Assembly (NCBI GenBank): GCA_018715685.1
Contig: DVLC01000033.1
Span: 1 to 37,768, forward strand
Direction: 5' to 3'
DNA: 37,768 nucleotides
Origin: Candidatus Cryptobacteroides merdipullorum
Lineage (GTDB): Bacteria; Bacteroidota; Bacteroidia; Bacteroidales; UBA932
Below are positions 26,105 through 36,701 of the stretch, in pieces. A program made the position numbers and the translations under genes. Position 1 is the first letter of the stretch. Each line of letters starts with the position of its first letter. Below the pieces are notes generated by a model, which saw nothing but the letters and a program-made list of their open reading frames with translations, was not told where the DNA came from and ran no database searches.

Positions 26105-29100
26105 CTGGATATTGTTTTAGGAACCGGAATGTCACTGAACATTATGTATCCCGCCTTCGTGCCTCCTTCGAGGCCTCTGGCAGGTATGGTGAGCAGTTCG
26201 AGTCGGCTCGCGTCGGGGCCCACATTGGAAAGCGTCACCGAGCATTCGGCGGTCTCTCCGGAGGGCAGAGCGAAGAATCCGCTCTTGCTGGAACTGTCTA
26301 TGGTGACGTCGGGTGCGCTTACCGAGATCTCTCCGTCCCTGAAACGATAGATTCTGCCTGCGTCATCCTCGGCTTCGATGCGGCCGGCGGTCTTCTGCAG
26401 GAGTATGGACGCCTTTATGTCGGGGGCTATCTCATGTTCCCCTCCGTTGGTGAGCCGGAAACGCACGAGCAGACTGTCCTCCGCTGTCCTGCGGCTGCTC
26501 AGGAATTCCACATGGAGATCCTTTGCCGAGCAGGTGGCCATGACTTCGTATTCATTGCCGTCGACGGTGACGGCCCTGGTGGTGACGGAAACGGACTCGG
26601 CTTCTTTCTCCGCCCGTTCTTTCTCCACAAGACCATAGGCCGCGGCGCCGTTGCCCATCAGGATGAAACCTGTGATGCATCCGAGTATGACCGGCCTGAT
26701 CTTCTCCTTGAGCGAATCCTTGTACTGCTCCTTGTAGAAGTCTTCGTTGGCGGCGACGGACGACTGGAAAGCTGACGCCGGGCTCTTGAACGCGTAGTGC
26801 AGGGGTTCGAGAATCAGCAGATCCTGGTCCGGTGTGCCGAGCGACCTGAGGCCCGAGGCTCCTTCGTTCGGCTGGAAGAGCCGGCTCAGGAAGTACCAGG
26901 CGAACAAGCCTGTGGCCGCGAGCGAGATGTAGGGCACGAGCCTATAGATGAACCATCGGCTCACGAAATACAGTATCAGCATGAAGAAGAAATAGGCAAA
27001 TATCGAGTAGAAGAACCCGAACACCCTGTCTTCGCTGAAGAACTGGCAGAGCAGCAGGCAGAAGACTATGGGGCCGAAGAGTATGAACACTTCCTTCTTG
27101 AGTCCGTAGTCCAGCCAGGGCATCTGGATGATTCCCAGCACCTGGGAGGCGATGCTGACGAAGAAGAACAGGGTGCAGATCACCGTGAAGATGTTCTGTA
27201 TGGTGCCCAGCGCGAGTATGGGCTGGGCTTTTCCGTCCTTCCTTATCGAGTTGCGGGCCTCGTTCCAGCGGCTGTACTCCCGGTTGTCGGGGTCGTAGCG
27301 GCCGAGTGTCTCCAGATATTGCTGGGTGAGTTTCTCGTAGGCGTACTTCGGCTTGAGGTCGGCGTGCGGGTTCTCCTGGTACTGTACGGCGACCCATGCG
27401 TGCAGGCTGCGGCTCCTGACGGCCTGCCTGATTTCGCTCTTCCAATCCTTGCCTTCCTTGCCCGAGCCGGAGAGGGACTTGAGTCCCGAGATGCCGCTCA
27501 CGGTCTCGGCACTGTTCCTGAAGCGGTACTCCGGGGTGAAGCCGAAGCCGGCGACGGTCTTCATTATCGCTATCTGAACGTCGTAGGGCCCGTATTTCTT
27601 GCTGTTGTCAGTGCTCTTGTAGTCGGTGCAGTACGCTGCCCACCTGTCCTGGGCGTCGAACCTGTTCCCCTTTGTCCTGAACGACTTCTGGACGTATGAG
27701 TCCTTCCAGGAGCCTCTGAACGACATTATTATGAGATCCACGAGGGATGCCTGGCAGATGTCCCTGTAGGGGTTGGTGCCGGAGGTCCAGTCGTTGTAGA
27801 GCCTGTCCCTGTCGCCTTCGAACTGCACGTAATAGGCGTTGAAGGCCATGTTGATGAGCTTGCCGAGTCCCTTGCCGGTCATCGCGTACCACGGATTCTT
27901 CGGGTCGGCGCAGAGGTTGAGGTCGGCGGCCGGGTTCAGTGTCTGGATTATATAGCGGTACAGCCTCTGGAAACCTTCGGACGAGTTCTGCTGCCTGAGT
28001 TTCTCCACCTTGGCGGCGTCGTCCGGCGAGAATGTGCGGAGCATCTCCACGAACGCGAGGGAGCAGATCCATTTCTTGTCTTCGTCGGAGACTATGCGGT
28101 GGTCCGAGAAGAATTTCAGCACCTCCGCCGGATTCTGGCAGCGGACCTCGGTGAACTTCGCTTCGTCCGCGCTCTTCTTGCCGTAGAAGGATCTGGTTAT
28201 ATCGGAGTCATGGACGGCCCATATCAGGGTGCTTCTAGCCTGGCCGAACTGGTCGGCGGCGGCAGCCTTGACCCTCTGGAAGATCCGGTCGGCCGCCTGC
28301 TTCCCCTCGCTGTGCCTGAGGTAGATGTAGACCGGATTGTCCGGGTCGGTGAGGTTGTTGTTGAAACTGTCCTCCGCGTTCAGCAGGGGGATTATGGTGT
28401 CGTGGGTCTTGCCCTTGCGGTCGTAGTACGGAAGATTGGGGTCGAGCACCAGCGCGGCGGCGTAGAGGCCGGCAGTCTGGTTCTTCGGGTATCTGGTCTC
28501 GATGATGTCGTTGAGCCTGATTTCGACTTCGGGCATCGACTTGCGCAGCCATTCGCAGACGCGCCCCTTGTAGAGGTAGGAGATTCCGAGCTCCTGGTCC
28601 TCCATCATGAATTTCGCGAGGTCGGCGGTGCTGCGCGCTATCTTGTTCTTGCTCGAATCGAAGACTATGTTCAGGGTGCCGAGGCTCTCTCCCACGGGCA
28701 CGTCCTCTCCGGAGAGCTTGCGCTGGATCTCGTCGAAACCCCAGCGGCTCTCCACGTCGTTGAGCAGCAGGCCGCGGACTATGGTGCGGAGCGGTTCGGG
28801 CATGGCCTTGGGCACGTCTATCTTGCCCTCCAGTTTGAGCTTCACGAGCTCGGTCTCCTTGCGCTTGAACGCGTCGGCGCCCACCCAGAGGGCCAGAGCC
28901 GTCATTCCGAGGGCGTAGTAGTCATAGGCGCGGGTCATTATCGCGTAGGTGGCGCCTCCGATTATCGACGCCTTGGTGTAGATTTCCGGAGCCGCGTAGA
29001 TAGGAGTGCGGTCCTGAAGGCTGTTCACGCTGCCGTCGGCGCCGAGTATGTCGGAGATGCCGAAGTCGGAGAGCAGCAGGAGGCAGTTGCTCTTGTCGGT

Positions 29101-29811
29101 GAACAGCAGGTTCTCGGGCTTTGTGTCCTTGTGGAGCACGCCCACCTTGTGGAGCTCGTTGAGGTTGCGGGCGGTCAGCGTGACTATCTGGAGTATCGCG
29201 TCGCCGTTGCCCTTGAAGTCCCAGGATGCCGTGGAGCCGTCCTCGCAGTATTCCATCAGCGTGAAGCTGCGCTTTTCCGAACCGATGGTGATGTTTCCGT
29301 AGCCGTAGATGTCGGTGACCGCCGCCTTCCCGCGCAGCTTCGTGAGCCTGCCTATGAGATCCTTGTTGAACTGATGCACCCCTCGGTAGAGTTTGAGAGC
29401 GTATTTCCGGCCTTCGCAGACCAGCACATAGACCTCGGCCTCGCCGCCGTTGCCTATGAGCTTGTCGATTTCGTAGGTCTTGCCGTGTATGGTGAGGGTC
29501 TTGCGCCGGGTGAGGTCGAAGGTGGCCTGTGGTGCCGGTCCGGACGCTGCCGGAGCCTGGGACGCCACGGCGGTCGCGCTCGCAACGGCCGTCATTCCGG
29601 CAACGCTGCCGTTCATGACCGCCGTCCCCTGTACATTGCCCGCGGTGACGGTTCCGCCAGGAGAGACGCCGGAAGCTATGGTGCCTCCGGAGCCGGGCGT
29701 GGGTGCGGTTATGGTTCCGCCTGTGTTGCCGCCGCTCTGCTGCGGCGTCGCGACCGTGCCTCCGGATGCCGGCGTGGAGCCGGCAGGGACCGTGTTGCTC
29801 GTATCTGTCAT
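26101..29811 (-). CDS. Ser/Thr protein kinase with C-terminal transmembrane and extracytoplasmic-type region
   Basis: LIGNGGEAEVYVLVCEGRKYALKLYRG, VGVLHKDTKPENLLF, LLLSDFGISD, PIYAAPEIYT; multiple hydrophobic helices around residues 850-1000 and GCITGFILMGNGAAAYGLV; Gly/Thr/Pro-rich N-terminus. Confidence 0.9.
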   Translation of the reverse strand: MTDTSNTVPAGSTPASGGTVATPQQSGGNTGGTITAPTPGSGGTIASGVSPGGTVTAGNVQGTAVMNGSVAGMTAVASATAVASQAPAASGPAPQATFDLTRRKTLTIHGKTYEIDKLIGNGGEAEVYVLVCEGRKYALKLYRGVHQFNKDLIGRLTKLRGKAAVTDIYGYGNITIGSEKRSFTLMEYCEDGSTASWDFKGNGDAILQIVTLTARNLNELHKVGVLHKDTKPENLLFTDKSNCLLLLSDFGISDILGADGSVNSLQDRTPIYAAPEIYTKASIIGGATYAIMTRAYDYYALGMTALALWVGADAFKRKETELVKLKLEGKIDVPKAMPEPLRTIVRGLLLNDVESRWGFDEIQRKLSGEDVPVGESLGTLNIVFDSSKNKIARSTADLAKFMMEDQELGISYLYKGRVCEWLRKSMPEVEIRLNDIIETRYPKNQTAGLYAAALVLDPNLPYYDRKGKTHDTIIPLLNAEDSFNNNLTDPDNPVYIYLRHSEGKQAADRIFQRVKAAAADQFGQARSTLIWAVHDSDITRSFYGKKSADEAKFTEVRCQNPAEVLKFFSDHRIVSDEDKKWICSLAFVEMLRTFSPDDAAKVEKLRQQNSSEGFQRLYRYIIQTLNPAADLNLCADPKNPWYAMTGKGLGKLINMAFNAYYVQFEGDRDRLYNDWTSGTNPYRDICQASLVDLIIMSFRGSWKDSYVQKSFRTKGNRFDAQDRWAAYCTDYKSTDNSKKYGPYDVQIAIMKTVAGFGFTPEYRFRNSAETVSGISGLKSLSGSGKEGKDWKSEIRQAVRSRSLHAWVAVQYQENPHADLKPKYAYEKLTQQYLETLGRYDPDNREYSRWNEARNSIRKDGKAQPILALGTIQNIFTVICTLFFFVSIASQVLGIIQMPWLDYGLKKEVFILFGPIVFCLLLCQFFSEDRVFGFFYSIFAYFFFMLILYFVSRWFIYRLVPYISLAATGLFAWYFLSRLFQPNEGASGLRSLGTPDQDLLILEPLHYAFKSPASAFQSSVAANEDFYKEQYKDSLKEKIRPVILGCITGFILMGNGAAAYGLVEKERAEKEAESVSVTTRAVTVDGNEYEVMATCSAKDLHVEFLSSRRTAEDSLLVRFRLTNGGEHEIAPDIKASILLQKTAGRIEAEDDAGRIYRFRDGEISVSAPDVTIDSSSKSGFFALPSGETAECSVTLSNVGPDASRLELLTIPARGLEGGTKAGYIMFSDIPVPKTISR

Positions 29812-30692
29812 AGTTCTTTAGTTACAGTGATTGTTTTGTCTTCATATATCCATGTCCCGCCGTGCCAGGGTTCGCAGCACTCGCTCGGCTTGTTGTGCCA
29901 GCAGCCGCAGTAGTTGCAGACCCATGCGACGGGGTTGTTGCTCTTGACTTTCTGTATCACGGAGATCCTGCGGGCCGAATAGTAGTTGCGCTGCTCCTGC
30001 GGCGTCGATCCTGCGGGAGGCACCATGTGTTCGAGCGTGGAGTTGAGTTCGGCCTTCATCTTCTCGTATTCGGCCTGAAGCTCCGCCTTCGACTTGCGCT
30101 TCGACCTGGTCTTCGCGGGTGCGGCCTGCTGCTTCGGCGCGGGGTCAGGCCGCGCGGGTGCCGGGCCTCCGGATTGTACGGAAGCCAGCATCTCCTTGAG
30201 CCTCAATATGTCGGGAGGAAGCTCCCTTGCGGGTTTCGGTGATTCGCTCCCGTCGCCTCCGATGTCGATCAGTCCGCCTTCGGGTGTGTCGTCCATCAAT
30301 TGCTGGAGCTCGGCCATCCTGACTGCGAGTTCGGCGGCCTTGAGATAGACCGGATCCTTCTTCGCCCTTTCGACCTCCTTGCGGGCGGCCGGTGTCAGCG
30401 GTTCGTTGCAATTGCGGCAGTAGGCTCTCGCGTTTATGGTGCCGCAGCGCGGGCATACGACTCCTGCGCGGCTCATGCCGCATTCAGGGCAGAATTCTTC
30501 TCCGGGAGGTACTTCGGCGCCGCAGAAAGTGCAGTACGGGGCGAGCGGACGGCCGCAGTGGGGGCAGAACTCCTCGGTTCCCTTTATGATTTTTCCGCAG
30601 TACGGGCAGGCGTCGGACACCTGACGGACAAGTTCTTTCCCGGCGGTTCGTACCTGGGTCTTCTCTTTCTGTTTGAATAATTCCTGGGCCAT
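29808..30692 (-). CDS. Multi zinc-ribbon protein
   Basis: CPYCGKIIKGTEEFCPHCGRPLAPYCTFCGAEVPPGEEFCPECGMSRAGVVCPRCGTINARAYCRNCNEPL and C-terminal VCNYCGCWHNKPSECCEPWHGG; start at 30692 (MAQELFKQK) preferred over 30794. Confidence 0.82.
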   Translation of the reverse strand: MAQELFKQKEKTQVRTAGKELVRQVSDACPYCGKIIKGTEEFCPHCGRPLAPYCTFCGAEVPPGEEFCPECGMSRAGVVCPRCGTINARAYCRNCNEPLTPAARKEVERAKKDPVYLKAAELAVRMAELQQLMDDTPEGGLIDIGGDGSESPKPARELPPDILRLKEMLASVQSGGPAPARPDPAPKQQAAPAKTRSKRKSKAELQAEYEKMKAELNSTLEHMVPPAGSTPQEQRNYYSARRISVIQKVKSNNPVAWVCNYCGCWHNKPSECCEPWHGGTWIYEDKTITVTKEL

Positions 30693-30822
30693 CGCTTCGG
30701 TGTGTCTGTGGTCATGAATCGGCCCCGGCCCTGCAGGCCGGAACAAAACAGAAGGCCGCTGCGTTTTTGTAAAAATCGGGCCGCCTTCGTGCATCTATCG
30801 TTCGCAATATACGAATTATTTC

Positions 30823-30830
30823 TAAATTTG
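30823..30830 (+). promoter_or_regulatory. Predicted -7 element for glnS
   Basis: TAAATTTG matching TAnnTTTG, 26 nt upstream of ATG at 30857; no clear -33 TTG. Confidence 0.45.
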
Positions 30831-30856
30831 CCACGCTTAACGAGTTGTCAATACAA

Positions 30857-32509
<1,653 letters not shown>

Positions 32510-32525
32510 TTTCGCGGCTATATAT

Positions 32526-32593
32526 CAGAAGGCGGTTGTCTCCCGGCAGGCGGTGAATCTTGGAAAAGCCTGCCGGGAGACATCCGCCTTCTG
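32526..32593. terminator. Long hairpin downstream of glnS (26-bp stem with one mismatch, 16-nt loop)
   Basis: CAGAAGGCGGTTGTCTCCCGGCAGGC (32526-32551) / GCCTGCCGGGAGACATCCGCCTTCTG (32568-32593); no strong T-run follows. Confidence 0.6.
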
Positions 32594-32620
32594 CCGCTTC
32601 AAAATCATTATTTATTGTGA

Positions 32621-32652
32621 TTGACGCGAACGATCCCCCCGATATATCTTTG
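32621..32652 (+). promoter_or_regulatory. Predicted promoter for TonB-dependent receptor operon
   Basis: TTG (32621-32623), 21-nt spacer, TATCTTTG (32645-32652). Confidence 0.65.
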
Positions 32653-32671
32653 CACTCCTGTAGTGTAAGGC

Positions 32672-35485
32672 ATGAACAGATTCATTTCAATCCTATTCTG
32701 CGCGGTTTCCGCTTTCGTGTACGGTTTGACGCCGGTATCGGCCGGTGAGACGGACGGAGCGATTTCGGGAAGGGTCGTCTCGGCGGAAGACGGGCGGCCG
32801 ATAGAATTCGCGGTCATAAGTCTGCTTCCGTCCAAAATATATACGACGACTGATGTCGACGGCAACTACCGCATTGAAAACATTTCGATTGGCGAGGTGA
32901 CGGTCGAGGCGTCGTTCTTCGGCATGAGTACGGAATCGAAGAAGCTTGTTATTACGGGCGGAAAGGATTATGTGCTCGATTTCACTCTGTCCGAAATCAG
33001 TTTCCGCATGCAGGAGGTCACGGTGACGGCTACCCGCGACGAAGCGGGCAAGGCTACGGCCTCGATGATCTCGCGTCAGGCCATGGATCATCTTCAGGCT
33101 TCTTCCCTGAATGACGTGATGTCTCTGCTGCCCGGCGTCGCGATTTCAAATTCAAGCATCAGCGGGGTTCAGAACCTGACCCTCAGGGGGCCTGGATACG
33201 GTGACGCCTCGATGAACAGTCTTGGGACGGCTGTCATCGTGGACGGAGCCCCTCTGTCCAACAACGCCAATCTTCAAGTGCTTTCGCCGGCGCTCAATTC
33301 CGGCAATCTCTCGACTTCAAACAATATGACGGGAGGAGGAGCTTCACCGGCGGCCGGAGTCGACATACGCAACATCTCCACAGACAATATCGAATCGGTC
33401 GAGGTCATACGCGGAATAGCGTCCGTGCAGTACGGAGACATGACTTCGGGAGCGGTGATAGTGAAGTCCCGCGCAGGCGCTTCGCCCTATATCGTCAGGG
33501 TGCGTACGAATCCCAGCATCTGGCAGCTTTCGGCCAGCAAGGGGTTCCAGACGCAGAAGGCCGGAAGCTTCAATTTCAGCGTTGACTACGCATACAGTAC
33601 GGAAAAGCTCACCGCAGCATACGAATCGTACCGCAGATTGAACGGCAAGCTCCTGTGGAGCAAGAATTTCGGCCCGCTCAACACAAATACCTCCATTGAT
33701 TTCAACTACAGCAACGACTTCCAGGGCGACAATCCCGACATGGAGGAGAGGAATGTCATGACCGGGGCCTCCGGCATCGGAGCAAGGTTCTCGACCAACG
33801 GACATCTGAACTTTCAGAATGCCGGATGGCTCAAGTCGCTGGACTACAATATAGCTGGCAGCTATACCGACAAGCATTCCTTCCGGGAGCAGGAGGAGGC
33901 GAACTCCATGCAGCTCTACACCACGGCTCTCGGAAATTCCATAGTCAGCAACATTCCCGGAGCTGTCATCAGAGACGAGTACGGAGAGACCATAACCTCC
34001 TTTGCTCCCGGAGACGAGCATGCGTCCGCCACGGTGACGCCTTCCAATTATGTGGCACGATACGACATATACGGCAAGGAGATCAATGCCTACGGTAAAC
34101 TGGTGGCCAATTTCTATGCGCGTATCGGAGAACATGCGGACAACGGCATAGTCGCGGGGGCCGACTTCAGAACCGATGGCAATCTCGGAGACGGACTGGT
34201 GAATACGGGAGGAGAGTATCCTCTGGAGCCACGGGTGAGGCACAGGAGATACGGCGACATACCCTTTGTCAGCCAGCTTGGCATATTCGCCGAAGACAAT
34301 CTGGTATGGAAGATTGCCGGAAGAAAGCTCGACATAGTCGCAGGAGCCCGTTTCGACATGATAAACGGGAAGACGGTGTGGGAACCGCGGACGAACCTGT
34401 CGTTCGAGGTCATTCCGCAGGTGTTCAGCATACGCGGCGGATGGGGAATCAGCGCCAAGGCCCCCACTGCTATCTATCTGTATCCTGACAAATATTACTA
34501 TGACGCCGTTCTCTACAGCAACATGCTCTCGGGCCTGGAGTCTTCGGAGGAACTTGTGATAGGGCGGACCTTCGTGTTCGACACCGAGAATCCGGATCTT
34601 GAAATCGCAACCAACCGCAAGGCGGAGATAGGATTCGACCTGAAGCTGGCCGGAAGGTACAGGCTTTCGGTGACCGCATACGACGAGTTCATGGACAACG
34701 GCTATCTTTTCGGAAAGGATTTGAGCTGCTGGCGGCTGATCTCGTTCACCCAGTACGTCCAGGCCTCCAAGGAGGACGGAGAACGTCCGGTCCTGACTCC
34801 CGGAAGAACCTACAACACATTCGCAAGCTGGTACAAGCCGTTGAACAACGATGTGAACCATAGCCGCGGAGTCGAATTCGAGCTTGACCTCGGGCGTTTC
34901 GACGCCATCAGGACATCGTTCTATATGAACGGCGCATTCGCGGAAAGCAGTTCGTACAACAAGGGCAACACTTTTTCCGCAAGGGCGAGTTCGGAGTCCA
35001 CTCTCGAATATAACATAGGAATCTATGAACCTGCTGTCGCAACCGACCGCTGGCAGAACCTCCTCACCACTTTCAGGGCGGTGCACAACATTCCCGAGCT
35101 CGGTTTCGTGGTCAGTCTCACGGCACAGGTCAACTGGTTCGAACGTTGGTGGACTGAATATGGTGATGACGAGATGTTCGTGTCCTATATCTCGTGGAAA
35201 GACGGAAAGGTGTATGACTTCGACCCTGCTATGAAGGATGACCCGGAGTTCTCGTATATGTTCACCACACGTTCCGCATACAGGAAAGAAGTCGAGATGA
35301 CCCGGCCCTACCTGCTCCTGAACCTGAACATCTCCAAGGAGATAGGAGACTGGCTTACGGCGTCTTTCTATGTCAATAACCTGCTGAACAACAGGCCTCT
35401 CTATGAATCCAGGAGGAACCCCGGCACCTTCGACGAGCTCGGAATCCCCATCTTCTTCGGTTTTGAAATGAAAATAACGATATAA
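32672..35485 (+). CDS. TonB-dependent receptor with N-terminal carboxypeptidase-regulatory-like domain
   Basis: Signal peptide; GAISGRVVSAEDGRPIEFAVISLLPSKIYTTTDVDGNYRIENI; plug domain LNDVMSLLPGVAISNSSISGVQNLTLRG, IESVEVIRGIASVQYGDMTSGAVIVKSR; C-terminal ...GFEMKITI. Confidence 0.95.
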   Translation: MNRFISILFCAVSAFVYGLTPVSAGETDGAISGRVVSAEDGRPIEFAVISLLPSKIYTTTDVDGNYRIENISIGEVTVEASFFGMSTESKKLVITGGKDYVLDFTLSEISFRMQEVTVTATRDEAGKATASMISRQAMDHLQASSLNDVMSLLPGVAISNSSISGVQNLTLRGPGYGDASMNSLGTAVIVDGAPLSNNANLQVLSPALNSGNLSTSNNMTGGGASPAAGVDIRNISTDNIESVEVIRGIASVQYGDMTSGAVIVKSRAGASPYIVRVRTNPSIWQLSASKGFQTQKAGSFNFSVDYAYSTEKLTAAYESYRRLNGKLLWSKNFGPLNTNTSIDFNYSNDFQGDNPDMEERNVMTGASGIGARFSTNGHLNFQNAGWLKSLDYNIAGSYTDKHSFREQEEANSMQLYTTALGNSIVSNIPGAVIRDEYGETITSFAPGDEHASATVTPSNYVARYDIYGKEINAYGKLVANFYARIGEHADNGIVAGADFRTDGNLGDGLVNTGGEYPLEPRVRHRRYGDIPFVSQLGIFAEDNLVWKIAGRKLDIVAGARFDMINGKTVWEPRTNLSFEVIPQVFSIRGGWGISAKAPTAIYLYPDKYYYDAVLYSNMLSGLESSEELVIGRTFVFDTENPDLEIATNRKAEIGFDLKLAGRYRLSVTAYDEFMDNGYLFGKDLSCWRLISFTQYVQASKEDGERPVLTPGRTYNTFASWYKPLNNDVNHSRGVEFELDLGRFDAIRTSFYMNGAFAESSSYNKGNTFSARASSESTLEYNIGIYEPAVATDRWQNLLTTFRAVHNIPELGFVVSLTAQVNWFERWWTEYGDDEMFVSYISWKDGKVYDFDPAMKDDPEFSYMFTTRSAYRKEVEMTRPYLLLNLNISKEIGDWLTASFYVNNLLNNRPLYESRRNPGTFDELGIPIFFGFEMKITI

Positions 35486-35498
35486 TAACCCCGTTTTT

Positions 35499-36701
35499 AT
35501 GAAAAAGACAATATTGCTTTCTGTCGCGGCGCTTGGAATGGCCGCTCTGGCGGTCTCCTGCCAGAAAGAAGAGGTGGTGCCTGTCGCCGTCTCCGTAGTC
35601 GTGGATGAATCCGCTCTCGTGGATGTCCCTTCCCCCGAATCATATACCGTGAGCCTCACGAATCTCTCCACCGCGGAGGTCATGACCGCGGAAACCGAAA
35701 ACTCCACGGCAAGCTTCATGTCCGTGGTCCCCGGTCTTTATGGAGTGAGCGTCCTGGCGACGGCTTCCGATGGCGGCAAGTCGTACAATTATTCCGGCTC
35801 GGTCTCTTCCGTGGAGATATCGGCCGAGGGTCAGACAATCAAGGTCCCAGTGACCGTGGCTGAATCTTCGGCACTGGTGCTCAAGGAAATCTACTACGCC
35901 TGCTCCGGAGACTATTACATCCGCGAACAGTTCTACGAGGTCTACAACAACTCCGACGCCACGGTCTATCTTGACGGCCTGTGCATCGCCGAAGTCGATT
36001 ACTACAACCAGGTCGACAAGGCTCCCTATAACTTCCAGATAGAGAATCCGCAGAACTATGTATTCGCCGGAGATGTATGGCAGATTCCCGGCGACGGCAC
36101 GAGCTATCCCCTGCAGCCCGGCGAGAGTGCGGTGATAGCCCAGTGGGCGACTGACCACTCCATGGAGTCTCTGAATCCCGGTTCTGCCATCGGCGACCTG
36201 AGCAGCGCGGAATTCGAGGCTCTGACCGGTGAGACCACGGTCGGCACTACCGTGATCACGGACAATGCGGCAATCAACATGGAGCACCCCGTAATGGCCT
36301 ATTCGCTGGCTCAATGGCTCACTTCCACGGGAGGGGCGACCATGGTGATATTCTATCCCGAGCATGAGCTCAACTCGGAAAACATGATTGCGGCCGAGGG
36401 CCTCTACGGAGGAGCGCGCGAGATTCCTGTCGAGTGGATCCTCGACGGAGTGAACGCGGTTCCGGACGAGACCATGATCCAGTATAAGGGCCTGCCTGAC
36501 AACATCGATGCGGGCGCCGTCTGGACCGGCGAGGCCTACTGCGGCAAGAGCATAGCCCGCAAGATTTCCGAAACCCGCGATGACGGAAGGATAGTCTACA
36601 TGGATACGAACAACAGCTCCAATGACTTCGAGGTCATGGACAAGCCGGAGATACGTCGCAACGGCGCCAAGATTCCTTCATGGAACACCTGGGCTGAATA
36701 A
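35499..36701 (+). CDS. DUF4876-like lipoprotein
   Basis: Lipobox MKKTILLSVAALGMAALAVSCQKE; VLKEIYYACSGDYYIREQFYEVYNNSDATVYLDGLCIAEVD resembles DUF4876 proteins found downstream of TonB receptors. Confidence 0.75.
   Translation: MKKTILLSVAALGMAALAVSCQKEEVVPVAVSVVVDESALVDVPSPESYTVSLTNLSTAEVMTAETENSTASFMSVVPGLYGVSVLATASDGGKSYNYSGSVSSVEISAEGQTIKVPVTVAESSALVLKEIYYACSGDYYIREQFYEVYNNSDATVYLDGLCIAEVDYYNQVDKAPYNFQIENPQNYVFAGDVWQIPGDGTSYPLQPGESAVIAQWATDHSMESLNPGSAIGDLSSAEFEALTGETTVGTTVITDNAAINMEHPVMAYSLAQWLTSTGGATMVIFYPEHELNSENMIAAEGLYGGAREIPVEWILDGVNAVPDETMIQYKGLPDNIDAGAVWTGEAYCGKSIARKISETRDDGRIVYMDTNNSSNDFEVMDKPEIRRNGAKIPSWNTWAE

Noticed and set aside
23360-26350. 996-aa plus-strand ORF antisense to the multi-AAA+ gene
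   Set aside because: Same antisense artefact; no recognisable motifs, and its frame mirrors the AAA+ codons.
13105-30692. Type VI secretion system interpretation of the kinase/PP2C/FHA set
   Set aside because: No T6SS structural components (sheath, Hcp, VgrG, ClpV-type, membrane complex) are visible; the AAA+ proteins resemble CbbX/SpoVK and FtsH/p97-type, not ClpV.
33344-35719. 791-aa minus-strand ORF opposite the TonB receptor
   Set aside because: Antisense to a well-supported receptor gene; no motifs.
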